This document shows, piece by piece, positions 45,552 to 58,120 of a stretch of DNA of 64,000 nt. A program made the position numbers and the translations under genes. This DNA is from Periplaneta americana. Its lineage: Eukaryota; Arthropoda; Insecta; Blattodea; Blattidae. The stretch covers positions 110,611,834 through 110,675,833 of the forward strand of contig NC_091127.1 of assembly GCF_040183065.1 (NCBI RefSeq), in the 5' to 3' direction. A model generated the notes under the pieces. That model searched no databases and had not been told where the DNA came from. It worked only from the letters and a program-made list of their open reading frames with translations. Numbering within the stretch: the first letter of the stretch is position 1; each line of letters starts with the position of its first letter.

Positions 45552-47702
45552 AAAAAAAATAATAGTATGAGTGCACACGAAAGTGCATTGGTTTTGAATT
45601 CTTATGGTTCTTTACTGTATTCTGTCACTGTTTTGGTTCTCTTTTTGCAACGCTGTATATAGTAGTGTTCACACTTTTCTCCGCACAGAGAGCACACGCA
45701 ATCACTGTTAACTTCGTGGAAACGTATTGTTGCATAGAGTTTATGGTGATACCCATGGACTGCTAGCCTTGTGATAACATGTCATAGCTCTTGGTTGGCT
45801 TCTGTCCATTTTCTTTCCATCATGGCGTCTGTGCAGTAAAACTCTGGCCATATCTCCTCTCTCTTCTGTCTTCTCTCTTCGAGTACTCTGTCACTCTGTC
45901 GGGTGTATGGAAGTGAGTACTTGGCCCTCATCTCCTCGATGTAGAAAGGCTCTTTTGCCAGCTCGTAGACTAGTCTTGATTGCTTATTTGTTGAGACACC
46001 TAGCACTCTCTTGAGGAACCTCGCCTTGGCTGTCTCTATGGATCTTAGATCTGCTATTGTTAGGTTGCGGTCGTCTCATATGATCTCTATCCCATATGTT
46101 ATAATGGGGCGCACTACTGCGTGGAATAATCTCATTGCAGAGCTTAACAAGAGGTTTCGCAGGTCTTTTATCGTGTATGTTGACCTGATTGCAGCTGAGA
46201 CCTTTTCCTTTATGTGTATTCTGTATGATTTTCCTGTCGTTTGCAAGGTGATACCGAGGTATTTATATGACCTAGCGATTTCTAGGTTTTTTCCCCTTAT
46301 TTTTATGCGTTCCTTTTCTGCGATCCTACCACCTTTTCTGAATGTCATTTGCATTGTTTTGTCTTCGTTAATTCTGAGGTGGTTCTCGTCAGCCCATGCT
46401 TCTAGCTTGTTGACTGCTTCTTGTAGATGTGTGATACTTGTTGAGTCTATCACCATGTCGTCTGCGTACATGTGGAGGGATATTGCGTTGTTGTGTTCGA
46501 CTATCTTTGCTACGTCGGCTGTGACGATGTTAAACAATATTGGGCTAATGGGATCTCCTTGCATTACCCCATTCATCTGGCATATTTCTCTCGAGAAGGT
46601 AAAGCCATCATTTATTTTGACTATGTTGTATGTCAGGATATTTTTAAGGAGGATTGTGATTCTGTGTCTTTCTCCTATCATCTTTGCAACTTTGTCTAAG
46701 AATTTTCCTCTGTCTAGTAGGTCAAATGCCTTGGTGTAGTCTATGAACACCGTGAAGTATTTGCCTTTCTTTGGTCGTAGTGCCTGTTCTATTTCGCTTA
46801 CTAGGTTTTGTATTGCTTGTATTTTGCTGCGGTTCTTCGTGACACCGTATTGCTGCTCTGGGATGAGGTGGTCTGTTCCCTTTATTAATTGTTCAGTTAT
46901 TAATCTTGTGAATATCTTGAAGTCATTGTTTTCCAGGGCAATGCCTCTGAAGGAGTTGGGGTTGAATGTGTCTCCTTTTCCTTTGTACAGGACTTTTATG
47001 ATTGATCTTCTCCATGATTCGGGTATTTGGCCAGTGTCTATACATTTGTTGTACATTTCTGTCCATGCTTCTAAGAGCAGGTGCTCTGTTGCTTTCATGT
47101 GCTCGTTAAATATCCCATTTGGTCCCGCTGCCTTCTTATTTTTTGTTCTCATGATTGCTTTTTTTCACTTCCTCCTTGGTTACTGGTATATATTTTGTTC
47201 GTGTTTCCATTGTTGGGGCAAGAGTGATGGGTGGTGATGTTTTCTTCGTATTCAGGATGTTCGTGAAGTGCCGTTCCCAGGTTTCCATTTGGATGGTGGT
47301 GCTGTGATTATACCTCTTTCTTTTTAAGGCGATTAACGGGTCCTTGTTTGCTTCTTTCGCTATTTGTTCAGCTTCCTGCTCTCTGTGTTCCTTCCTCCTT
47401 CCCTTGATCAGTTGCTTGTAAGTCCTTCTGATGTTTGAGTATGCTGCCAGATCATCCTTATTGTTGCTGCTTCTGGCCTTGTGTAGTGCCTCCAGCATTA
47501 TTTTCCTTTGCCGAAAGCAATCTTGGTCGAACCATGGTTTTGCCTTTCTTTCTCCGTACAGTATTGCTGCCGTTCTGATAGCTTCATTCAATAAGCTCGC
47601 GGCTTTCTCGAGGTTGTTGTCCTTTATTTGTTTTTTGGCCTCGTTTATTTCAGCTCTCAAGTTCTCTAATTTTCCTGGCTCTATTTTTCTTGTGATTCTT
47701 TC
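45552..47702 (-). mobile_element. 5'-truncated I/Ingi-like LINE, inserted in the RTE LINE
   Basis: Bounded by the 10-bp duplication TGTATTTTAT. ORF2 is open except for a frameshift near 47,150 and another near 46,070, so this insertion is clearly younger than its host. Clade is uncertain: RT style (NGVMQGDPISPILFNI) is unlike the CR1/Jockey or RTE copies nearby. Confidence 0.85.
45782..47660 (-). pseudogene. I/Ingi-like LINE reverse transcriptase (two frameshifts)
   Basis: Frame 47660-47136 gives the pre-RT region (KPWFDQDCFRQRKIMLEALH, ETWERHFTNILNTKK). Frame 47152-46076 gives the RT: NKKAAGPNGIFNEHMK, ESWRRSIIKVLYKGKGD, FRGIALENNDFKIFTRLITE, FTVFIDYTKAFDLLDRGKFL, NGVMQGDPISPILFN and catalytic MYADDMVID, then KYLGITLQTTGKSYRIHIKE. 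Frame 46006-45782 gives the C-terminus (YELAKEPFYIEEMRAKYSLP). All RT catalytic residues are readable. Confidence 0.9.
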
Positions 47703-48610
47703 TGTATTTTATGCAGCATGATGTAAGTGTTAGTTCATTTAAAATTTCTTCATTAGTCTTGTGATCTAACAAAATATATTGCTCAGTTTTTCTCATGAAC
47801 TTCATTTCAGCCGCTCCAATTCTTGACTTATCAGATGTTTTTAGAGTCCATATCTCACTGCTATACATTAACATTGGAAATGTCAAAGTGTTACACATTT
47901 TTACTTTAGTACACCTTGAAAATTTTGTAGGTTTAAAAATATTATTTATGAGTTCTGTTATTTCTAGGAACTTTTGAGATTTTATTTTGAATATCTTTTT
48001 CATTCTCATAAGATAGTAAACATCCTAAATAGTTAAATGAATTGGTTTGTTCAATGATTTTATTACTGATAACTATTTTACTTCTTACTAAATCTTGGCC
48101 TGTGAATGCCATCGTTTTTGTTTGCTTGGTTGAAATTTTCATCTCATAATCTTGTATGACTTTATTCGGTTTATGTGCTGCTATTTGTAATTTGTATTCA
48201 TTATCCGATATTATCACTTGGTCATCTGTGAATAAGAGTGTTTTGAATTTTTGTTTTCGGCTTATTTTAATACCTTGTATTTCACTGATTAACTTCTCAA
48301 CTTCTTTACTGTGTTAATTTTTAGGAAATTACCGGCTGACTAGTTTCGAAGTGTTTCTTGTTCCCATTTTTGTATTATTTCATTTAAGTTTATATTGAAA
48401 GTGTTGGTGAAAGGCTGCATCCTTGACGTACTCTTTTATTCATTTTTCCAGCTTCAGAAATTTTTTAGTTAAATTTTATTTTAATTTAATTATTACTGTA
48501 TATATTTATTATATTAATCAGTTTATTTGATACAGTTCTTTGTTTCAGGATATCAAATAGTTTATGGCGTTGAACACAATCAATGCTTTTTTGTAATCTA
48601 AAAATAATAT
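47703..48610 (-). pseudogene. RTE-like reverse transcriptase remnant
   Basis: Segments: SIDCVQRHKLFDILKQRTVS NKLINI (RT core), then after missing sequence NEYKLQIAAHKPNKVIQDYE, MKISTKQTKTMAFTGQDLVR, TNSFNYLGCLLSYENEKDIQ, and in another frame MCNTLTFPMLMYSSEIWTLK, AAEMKFMRKTEQYILLDHKT and NEEILNELTLTSCC. The conserved FADD box is decayed. Related to the copy at 33835-34569. Confidence 0.8.
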
Positions 48611-48669
48611 GTTTTTCGAGATTAAACTCCCATCTTGCATAGAATCCCAAAAGCCATGTTTCACTATCA

Positions 48670-48744
48670 TCCAATGAAACGTTGGGTTGAAAACTCAACC
48701 ATGAGGTTGTAATAGGCCATATGGCTAATGCTTGAAGGGAAAAA

Positions 48745-48803
<59 letters not shown>
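48670..48803 (+). repeat. LINE/SINE 3' tail with (AAT)n
   Basis: AGGCCATATGGCTAATGCTT and GAAGGGAAAAAG lead into eighteen or so AAT units. The layout matches the 3' end of the RTE copy at 34,569-34,675. Confidence 0.5.
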
Positions 48804-48805
<2 letters not shown>

Positions 48806-49736
48806 GTCTGAATTGAAATGCACACCAATACTACAGTACCATAAAAATATGCTGGAATTTATTAATTATATCAACTTCCCTCATTGCAGTGAAAGAGAAG
48901 TGTATTACGTGAGAGTCAAAGAACCGACAGTGAAAGAATCTTGTCTGTAATAATGTATTGATACAAAGCTTTGTTCGACAGTTCATATAAGGCAGTATGT
49001 CATGAGGATCATAACTTAGGCCTACAAAAATAGAAATGAATATGAACTGAAATGAAGTGCAATGGATGTATGTACTAGAAACGAATATTACACATGTCAT
49101 ATTATCCATTTTCTTCTTGTTTTTAAAAATTAAGTTTAAACTGAAATATAGGCCTACATGTTAGTACAATGATGAAACTATTTCAAACATGGAAGCATGC
49201 ATGGGAGACAGAACAGACATACACAATTGTTTGTGGCCTATTTAATTGTGCTTTAAGAGTCTTTTTATCATCTTCTGGTAAAAATGTAATGGTGCCTAAC
49301 TGTGACAGGTTCGAACATTTTAATATTTCAAACAATGAATATGAATTTTGTCACTGAATTAATTGTAAATGTAACAAGAGGTACGGTAATATATTCCTTC
49401 CTTCTCTAGAAACAGTTGCTTTACATAAATCAGAAATTAAAAACAGAATCAATAGAAATGTTAAATTTTCAACTTAAATGTACCGGTATACAAGATGTAC
49501 CATACTGGTGTTCTTAATAACAATGCAAGAAGGAAGTTATTTAATGATTCACTAATGCGAAGTTTTTTTAAAAAGTGCCAAACAAAGTATACAGTAGTTT
49601 GAGAAAGTGATGACAGTGTTTAGGCCTACTATTCTCACTGAACTATACTGGTACCTACTTAAAATAAAATATAGTCTACATCAGAATCATCTCAAAAGTG
49701 TTTCTTTTATTTTTTTATGCCAACATATGATAAAAC
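48804..49736. other. AT-rich intergenic DNA, no gene seen
   Basis: Only short ORFs without motifs. Confidence 0.5.
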
Positions 49737-51431
49737 ATATGAGGGGTATCATTTCAAAACGACATTAGTCCACAAATCATGATTTTACAGAAGAGCCAAA
49801 AAACTTATATTTGCTGTAGTACTTTGTAAAGTTGCGGTGTTATGTTTAGAAATCTGAATTTGAGACATTGTGATGAGTGTCGTAAATCATTGCCTTAATG
49901 CAAAGCTGTTATCACGGGTTAATTTTTTTAAATTGCTGAACTTACCTCGTTTTGCACCATTTATATGGACCTAAAGCTGTTTGAAACATATCTTCCATAT
50001 AAGGAATACTAATTTGAGGCAAGTTGCTTTAATAATAAATTGTGCATTTTATTTTTTTTTTTTTTACAATGTAGGGTAACTTTATTATCTGACATTGATA
50101 TTTTCTAAAATTTAAATTCTTTTTCAACAATTTGGACACAATGTAATTAAGATAGGCTCTAACAATGATATGTAATACATAATTATTGTAGTTTACATCT
50201 GAGCAAGCGATCTATCTACAAACAAAACATGAACTCCACTCAAATCAAATTTAAGCCATGTTCCTCTTCCAGTCACATTCTTCATTCTCACTCCCTTCCC
50301 ATGGGTCGTTCGTCATCTTCAAATTCAATTATGTTTGAAAAAAACTTTATTATTTTCATTCCAGTTGTCACCAAAACGTTCTTCAAAAGCTTCATTAAAT
50401 CATTATTTATTTATTTATTTTTTTTCCAATTTTATAGGGTTCCAACGGAAAAAATAGTAGATGCGTTAAGTATAGAAACAAAACTCTTATTCTCATCATC
50501 TAGTCTGCATGACATTTCCATTTGGAAAGAAACATAAGGCTTTTTCGCCTTCAGTTTCTTCTTAAGTATTGCCCTTTTCATTTCCCTTAAACCCCATGGT
50601 TTCTTTAAATATTTGCAAATATTCTTGAAATCATGTACATGCCAATTCTTGCCCGACTCTTGAACAGTTCCCACCTTACGATGTAAGTCAATATAATCCT
50701 CTTTTTTCTTATGTTATAGACTAGTTTTCTGATCTTTATAAGGTCGTAGGCAGGGATGGACAGCATTTAAATCTCCCTTGTTTATGTATACAAGGAGACT
50801 CGAACTCCAGCATGCTAGGATCTTTATCAATACATCTGAAACAACGATATATGAATATTGTGTCGTTAAAATAAAGACAGTAAATTGTCTGAATATAATA
50901 TTTTATGTACTATGTTTTTGCTAAACATAACAAGAGAGTTGAAATTAGTATTTATTTTTCTTCTTATGCCTCTTGAATGTTCTCCAAGTTACACACTGTC
51001 TTCCATGTTTTTTAAAAACAGTAACCTGGGAATAATGTAAGCTTTGGTACCTGAGGAGTTTATACTAGCCTCAAACAATTTTATTGAAGAAAAGTTCTAA
51101 ACACACTCTGCCCAGCTGGAAATACAAATTCAGCAATGAATTCTAATTACAAATACAGCCAGTATTAATATTTACATAAACAACAGATAGGAATTCCTTC
51201 TCATATTCGTGAAAATGGATATTTCACAGTTTGATCCGACCAAGGAGCTGGACTGTTCACATTTTCCACCGACACTTTAAATTCACGCTCGATTTAGTCA
51301 GAGTAACAACACGATTTGTAAGAATAAGAGCCATAGCATGATGTAGCATATCCTCAAGACGAGAAATCCACTTCAAACTAATTTACGATCACGAGTGGAC
51401 TTATTGCGTTTTGAAACGATGCTCCTCATAT
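49737..51431. mobile_element. Unassigned DNA element with ~50-bp inverted ends
   Basis: Left end ATATGAGGGGTATCATTTCA AAACGACATTAGTCCAC; right end, read inward, ATATGAGGAGCATCGTTTCA AAACGCAATAAGTCCAC, then partly matching ATCATGATTTTAC / ATCGTAAATTAG. About 1.7 kb apart with no familiar transposase inside. Target duplication unclear (possibly TA). An isolated related end lies at 39,713-39,737. Confidence 0.65.
50432..50674 (-). pseudogene. Unrecognised ORF inside the inverted-repeat element
   Basis: Eighty codons starting MGTVQESGKNWHVHDFKNIC and containing YLKKPWGLREMKRAILKKKL, a basic Lys-rich stretch, then FQMEMSCRLDDENKSFV. The basic and aromatic composition looks like part of a real protein, perhaps a transposon product, but I cannot place the family. 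The surrounding frames are closed, so it is either an exon or a relic. Confidence 0.35.
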
Positions 51432-53789
51432 TTTGTTATGTCTAATAGGTTCTTTTGGTTTTGGATAGGTTAAAATACTAAGAATTTATAGAAAACTAAA
51501 TCAGAGATACAGTGACAAATACCTTCATGAATAATAAAATTACATCTGAAGATGAAAAGAGTGGGACGATGTAATATCCTCTTAATCTTAACATTACTGC
51601 AATACTTCAGTTCCAAAATACAATTGTGAATGTAATTGTTGTTCAGCTAAGTTCAGCTGTGTTTACACACATGTTCGAGGTGTATCAGTAATAGTGTGAA
51701 ATCTCGAAGACAACAGTGTTTGGTAGTTTTTAAATAACTTAGACCACACATAATTTGTAAAACCTACCTGGAAGGAAAAAATAAAACAGATGTGATAATA
51801 TTATTATAAGAAATAGTCCTATAATGTATTAATTGATCACAAAAATAACCAACAGTATTAATAAATTAAACGAACAATAACATAAAAAGTTTCTGTTTTT
51901 AGTCTCTGATTGTTTGAATTAACCCTTCCAGCATTTTATACTAGTTTTATACCTATTTTAAATTGTTTTCTTTATACCACAGGCATAATAACAAATATCT
52001 AACATCAGTTTAAATAATGAAACAGTAAAATTGCCGAAAACATACGCGGTAATACTATGTTATTGACAAGGGTTAGATTACACCAGCGTTGGAAGCACCA
52101 CTCCCTTAGCTTACTTATATTATAAAACGTAGAAATTTATATCTCTACATTCTTATTATGTTACACTGGTATTGTTTAGTGTTGTTGTAAAAGTATATTA
52201 CGAAAATTAAAATCACCACCACCTTCACCATCGTCGTCATAATAATAATAATAATAATAATCATCATAATTATTATTATTTTAAATGCGCTTCTCCAAAT
52301 GTATGTATGTTATGCTATGCCATTGAGTTACACTGGCCAGAAAACATGTCACAATTTTAAGTAACATAAAATGTACCTACTTTGTAATTCAGTAGGTTAC
52401 ATCTTATGTGCTATGCTAAAAACTGTTATTCTTACGTAAAATATTTTCACTCCAAACCAATCCTTGAAATATCCCAATTGTACTTAGAGAAAGTCATCAA
52501 CCATGAACTATGACATGTAAGTAATGTTAATAAGAGATTGATGGTGTATTTCAAAGTAATACGTAATGAGAATATGAAATTACCTTTTTAAGTAAATAAA
52601 GGCTACGTTATATGGTATGTATGACAATGAACTGTTTTTAAATAACCCAGATGTTTTAAATTATAAATTGAGATGAGATTAAAAAAATTATGGCTTTTCA
52701 AATCATCACTGGTAGATGCTTGAAGGGTTAAAGATGTGTAACACATTACAGGTTGCAATAAGTTTCATTATCTGCATCCCCTCACTCCTCCACATCCCTT
52801 GTATCCGAAAATTATACACATGTACTTAAATTCTAAAGCTGATGTTACTGAGAGCCATTTCTTATATAAATGTATATATTTCATTAACCAATGAGCTTCT
52901 AGTAGATGTCAGCACTTATGTGCTTGGCTGTTTCATGCTCGACTGATGTATTTATCTATGTGTATATTGTTGTTTACAATTTTATATACTCTTTTTAAAA
53001 ATCATATATAAACATATTTATTTTGCGTTTATATTTATGTGTACATATCCCTTTAAGATGGATTTACTAGACATTTCATTTGGCCCAGTAGTCTTTCTGC
53101 ACTTCTATATAAATAGTGTGTATACATATATTTTGGAGACAATTGAAATTTAAAAAAAAATTGAGCAGATAATTTTACAGAATCCTCTGATATTCGCAAT
53201 GCACTGGAAAGACTGGCAGCTTTCACTATTGTGGGATATTGCCAGGCCCACGTGTTGTCTAGATGGCAAGGGTTGCATATTCACCCTCTTAATAAAGGAA
53301 AAGAGAGTAGGATATGGCTGGCCACTTCATACTTGAACCAATTGAGGACCTAACATTCCAATGTGCTAAAAACAACTTTCTGAAATATCGATTAAAAAAA
53401 AAACACACTGCGAAATGCATGTTGAGATACCTACAACATAGTCTTTTGGCACATGAATGAGTCACTTACAGTTGTTGAGCTACAAAAAGACAATTTAGTA
53501 TGATATTCTCATATGGATGTTCTTCCTTAGATTGAATAAAATGAAATTTGAAAAATTGGCACTTAGCACATTTAGAGTGTAGGTCTTCAATTAAGGTTTA
53601 CAAAACTGATGTTAGAAAATTCGAGGTACTGTGGCAAGAAGCATAAAGAACTAATCACAACAACTATTTCGTAAATGTTTGTATTGTACTGGCGAGATGA
53701 TTATTCAATCTAGATTATAACAGTCATTTAGAGAAATTTCTTTAATATGTATATTTAAAATTAAATTCCAGTTTAGTCAAATTTATTAA
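51432..53789. other. AT-rich intergenic DNA, no gene seen
   Basis: No coding motif, tRNA-like head or long inverted repeat recognised. Short AAT/ATC runs near 52,240-52,280. Confidence 0.6.
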
Positions 53790-54454
53790 TATAGAAAAGA
53801 CAAAAAACATGATATTATCAGCCTCAGTGTGATCTGCAGATTGAACAGAAAGTATTTAAGGGAGTAGCAAAATTCTGCTATCTGCAGAATATAATGGATA
53901 ATGAAATCAAAATGAGTGCCACAATAAAAGACCAGATTCAAGCAGGGAATAAAGCATATTTTGCAAATCTGAAATTGCTAAAAAGTGAAATATTAACCAG
54001 GACAGATAAAATACAGATATATAAAACATTAATAAGACCAACTGTTACATATGGTGCAGAAACTTGGACATTGATAAAATCAGACGTAAAATAATGAGAA
54101 GAATTTATGAACCTGTTTTGGATAATGGCATGTGGAGAATTCGATATAATGAGGAAATCAACCAACTTATTAAAGGAGAAGATATAGTAAGATTTATAAA
54201 ATCACTAATCCTGCAACGGCTAGGTCATCTAGAATGAATGGATGCGAATAGAATACCTCTAAAAGTGTTTAAAGCAAGATGTTATCTAACAAGGAAGAGA
54301 GGAAGACCTGGAATACGATGGATGGATAATGTGATGGAAGATTTGAAAATTATGAATATGAGGAGACGGAGAGAAAAGATTGGAAATAGAAGAGAATGGG
54401 GACTGATTGTGAAGGAGGCCAAGGTTCACACAGGGTTATAGTGCTGAGTAGTCA

Positions 54455-54490
<36 letters not shown>
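53790..54490 (+). mobile_element. RTE-like LINE 3' fragment with (AGTC)n tail
   Basis: Coding remnant: VAKFCYLQNIMDNEIKMSAT, NKAYFANLKLLKSEILTRTD, IYKTLIRPTVTYGAETWTLI; then, after a frameshift near 54,095, RRIYEPVLDNGMWRIRYNEE, LQRLGHLE and RKRGRPGIRWMDNVMEDLKI. It ends in CAGTCAGTCAGTCAGTCAG repeats at 54,449-54,490, the usual position of this LINE's simple-repeat tail. Confidence 0.85.
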
Positions 54491-56388
54491 AATTTAAAAA
54501 TATAATAAATAATATTTATTTCCAAAATGAAACAAAATTCAAGTTTCTTCATAAATGGTTACATGAACAGTATCCTACCAGTTGTTCCTGGTGATTGGAT
54601 AGTTACCATACTTGCCATTATATCTCAAGTACCTGGAAGATGGACTTGTAAGATACAATAAAATACTACACCGCTTCTTTCGAAACAAAAGTTAAGTCAG
54701 AGGTTCCATATTATAGATTTACGGTACCTATATAGAATTATCCCACCCCTCATTGCAAAGGCTCAGGTGAAACTTACTGGCCAGCTGTTACTCGCCCCAT
54801 CAAGTTCTCTGCGTTGCAGATACATCTCTCTGGGCTATCTTCGGAATTGCAACTACAGACGTCTTTGTAAGACAAAGTCTTGTAAGACTGTAGACAACTA
54901 CAACAAAGTATAAAAATATGAGAGCAGATGCAATAAGCCAATAAACTACAGTGTAATCAGAACTAATTAATGAACGAATATTTAGAAAACGACGCTAATT
55001 ATAAATAACAAATCAAATTTGTTTTGAATGAGGGAGAATGCAATTGTGGATTCTTCAGAAGAGTTTTATTCTGAATTTTTTCCATTGCTGGTGAATGATA
55101 TCACAGAGTTTCGAAGTTATTTCAACTATGGTATTAACTAAGTGGAGATAGATCTATATTGCATCGTATGATGATGAAGTGAGCATTATGATTAGCAGCA
55201 ATAATTAATGCAGAGCCAACAAAGGGAGGGAGAGTAGACTGTGAAAACCTACTCGAAACACCGTCATTCTTCTTGAACTCACTGGACTTGAATACAATTT
55301 CCAATGGAAAGCCAATGGTTTAGCCTTTTGGCGAACAGCCACATATTTATAACAAATGTACCAGTATTATCAGTTACCATACTGATATATCGTCAAATCG
55401 TATAGTTTATATTACATTATACATATAAATTGTCTTCAAAATATGTGAATGCACCATATTTTCATTAAAGTGAGAAATTTTGTACCAACTTAATATTAAC
55501 TGTGCTAAAAATATGAGGATTGATGTCCCATCACAATTTCCGACAATAAACACTGGTACCAACTAAACATGTGCTTCCATTTTTTTCTGTTATTTTTAAA
55601 GGAAAAGGTTTATGAGAACATTTGACACCATGCACATGTATAAAAATACCCACTCACATATGTACAGTTGTCATTAGTGATTTGTTAAAAATCTCAATAA
55701 CATTGTTTAGAAGTTGATAGACCTACTTTATGTTATACAAACTGATATTAGAAATAACCCTATACCTTAATGATAAAGAAAAGTATAGTAAGGTTGAGAC
55801 TAGGTCCATGTAGTGTGTGATACCTGATAAGGAATGTATTACTAAGAAAAATTTGTATACTTGAAAATGTACTATAATGTGATCAATTTTGTGACATGAA
55901 ATGGAGCTTATGAAATTCATTCCAGTATTTACTATGTAAGATTATGTTTATACTTCTGTAACTGAAATATGAGTAATCATAAATGTTAGTTACAGTAAAG
56001 AATAGATTTAGTATTTTGTAATCGTATTTAGTATATGTAATAAATAACAATAAGCTGGGATGTGTGAACTTTTAAAATTTAAATCATTTACAGACATTAC
56101 TAATGTTGAATGAAGTAAGGGTCTATTCTTTTTCTGCCCTTTATTAAAGCTTGACAAAATTTAAAAGTCGATTAATTATAAGTTCATACATGTGTGAACC
56201 ACCAAACTTTGATTCATTTTACAGTGGGATCAAATAACAGCAAGGCTCTGAATGTTTATTGCATTATTCTGCATCTTATAATAAGTTAATGCAGGTGAGT
56301 GAGATAGTACTTTTTCTGACAGAAAAGTTGGCAATTTTATTATTCTTCTTCCTCTTATTATTATTATTATTATTTCAGATTTCTATCA

Positions 56389-56437
<49 letters not shown>

Positions 56438-56440
56438 TTA

Positions 56441-56487
<47 letters not shown>

Positions 56488-56560
56488 CATCATCATCATT
56501 TGAAGGCTGTTTTAGTACTTTCTCTCATACAAGATGTACAGCAACTGAAAAGGCTTAAAT
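54491..56560. other. AT-rich intergenic DNA with (AAT)n
   Basis: No gene recognised. A long interrupted AAT array lies at 56,392-56,487, ending in (ATC)n. Confidence 0.6.
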
Positions 56561-57119
56561 CCAGTGGTGTTATTCAGCCAGTTCGCACTGGTTCACCCAA
56601 ACTGCTTGATAAATTTGTCACAGTTTGTAGAACCGGTTGTTAAATATTTTAAGTTTAAGAAATCAGGTTCTTTACAGAAAGGAAGAACATTAATTTTACA
56701 CGAAATTCTGTAGCTTTTTAATATTGTAGTAAACATAACACAATGCTAAAATCTCATACACACCAATGAAATGTAACTAGTATTCAAAAACATGATTTAA
56801 AAAAATGAATAGATTTTCAAATACAAAATACACTAATAAGATACTTCGTTTTCCTCTTTTAATACTTCTCTTACAATTTCTATTCCATTTGAATGAAATA
56901 AATTATTTTTTCATTAAGTTGGGTATTACCAATACTGAATGCATTATTGATCATTGGGCCAACAGCGTTCGGCATCATTTGAGCTGGATTTATGTTTGAA
57001 TCCAATTCTAAAAGAGCAATCAGTGTAGTGCAATGGAGTGTTAAGTGTTGATCACGTATTTTTTTAGTAGTGGTGGTAACAGTATATCAAAGAAAGATAA
57101 AATATATTATGTGCAGTGT

Positions 57120-57290
57120 GCTTAGTACATCACCACTAGCAGCTCTTAGGAATGCCATATTGTATTTTTGTCCAAGGAAAATACTCGTCTTTTACGGAAA
57201 GACTCACTCCCATCACTTTGTAGTATTGTATTTTCCCTGGATCAAAAATACAATATGGCATTGCTGCAAAGTGGTGGTGATGTGCTGAAC
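57120..57290. repeat. Inverted repeat, MITE-like
   Basis: Arms about 57,120-57,183 and 57,228-57,290 share GCCATATTGTATTTTTG, GGAAAATAC and ACATCACCAC blocks in opposite orientation around a 45-bp centre. Confidence 0.8.
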
Positions 57291-57539
57291 ATTTAATGTT
57301 AAATTAACTTGACGTAACAGTAGAGGGTATAAGTGCATGTGCAGATATACCTTCGGATGTTTCAAACAATTTGTCAGTGTGGTCAAATGCTCAGAACCAG
57401 GTAGTTGTTGTCCCTTCTTTCGTGACACTAATCAGCATTTGTGAGTTATTATATTACTCTATATATAATTCTGCAATAGCATGTTACCGGTACTGCAATT
57501 TTTATTTGTAGCTGCTTATTATTATGTTATTTAATATTT

Positions 57540-57791
57540 CTTTGGTCGGCAGGAAAAGGCACATAAGTCAAAAAAGTCGATTTTTCTGTTGTACCTAATC
57601 ACATATGTCTAATATTTTTTCTCATTTTTGAAATAATAAATTTTCTTGTATTTTAAATTGAAAAGGGTCTTACTTTCACATATATGAATTTCATTATTAT
57701 ATTTATATTCAGTTAAGAGTAAATCAAAAAGAAAGTCTCTCCTGAAAAATTATTATTTTTTGACTTATGTGCCTTTTCCCGCCGACCAAAG
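57540..57791. mobile_element. 252-bp MITE with ~38-bp TIRs
   Basis: Left end CTTTGGTCGGCAGGAAAAGG and right end, inward, CTTTGGTCGGCGGGAAAAGG, both continuing CACATAAGTCAAAAAA. A possible target duplication is ATTT at 57536-57539 and 57792-57795. Confidence 0.88.
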
Positions 57792-57824
57792 ATTTTTGGT
57801 TATTAGTATAGAGAATCGGATGTT

Positions 57825-58080
57825 TTTTTAAGTTGGTTATTTAACAACGCTATATAAACTACTAGGTTATTTAGCATCGATGGGATTGGTGATAGTGAGA
57901 TGATATTTGGCGAGATAAGGCTGAGGATTCGCCATACATTACCTGACATTCGCCTTATGATTGGAAAAAACCTAGGAAAAAACCCAAAACATAAGCCCAA
58001 GTGGGAATCGAACCCACGCCCGAGTGCAACTCTGGATCGGTAGGCAAGCACCTCAGCCAACTAAGCTACGCTGGTGGCCA
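57825..58080 (-). mobile_element. Full tRNA-derived SINE, 256 bp, with 11-bp TSD
   Basis: Reverse orientation of the 20961-21216 SINE, same length and parts: head with GGGTTCGATTCCC at about 58,005 and the GTTATTTAACAACGC end at 57,833. Flanked by AATCGGATGTT at 57814-57824 and 58081-58091. Confidence 0.95.
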
Positions 58081-58120
58081 AATCGGATGTTAAAATTAGA
58101 ATGACACCACTGCTTAAATC

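Larger units (their letters stand above)
45355..48610 (-). mobile_element. RTE-like LINE fragment, split by another LINE
   Basis: Right half 48610-47703 and left half 45551-45355 belong to one 5'-truncated copy. Across the gap the minus frame rejoins as CCIKYKTNWFEHIQRMPRDH. The duplicated sequence at the break is TGTATTTTAT (45542-45551 and 47703-47712). Confidence 0.85.
56562..58112. mobile_element. hAT-type element with perfect 8-bp TSD carrying nested repeats
   Basis: Ends CAGTGGTGTTATTCAG at 56562 and, inward from 58112, CAGTGGTGTCATTCT. Flanked by CTTAAATC at 56554-56561 and 58113-58120. No transposase is readable. Inside are an inverted repeat (57120-57290), a MITE (57540-57791) and a SINE (57825-58080). 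Confidence 0.92.

Noticed and set aside
55723..55920. Short minus-strand ORF as a gene
   Set aside because: No conserved motif, no splice context and composition like the surrounding AT-rich DNA.
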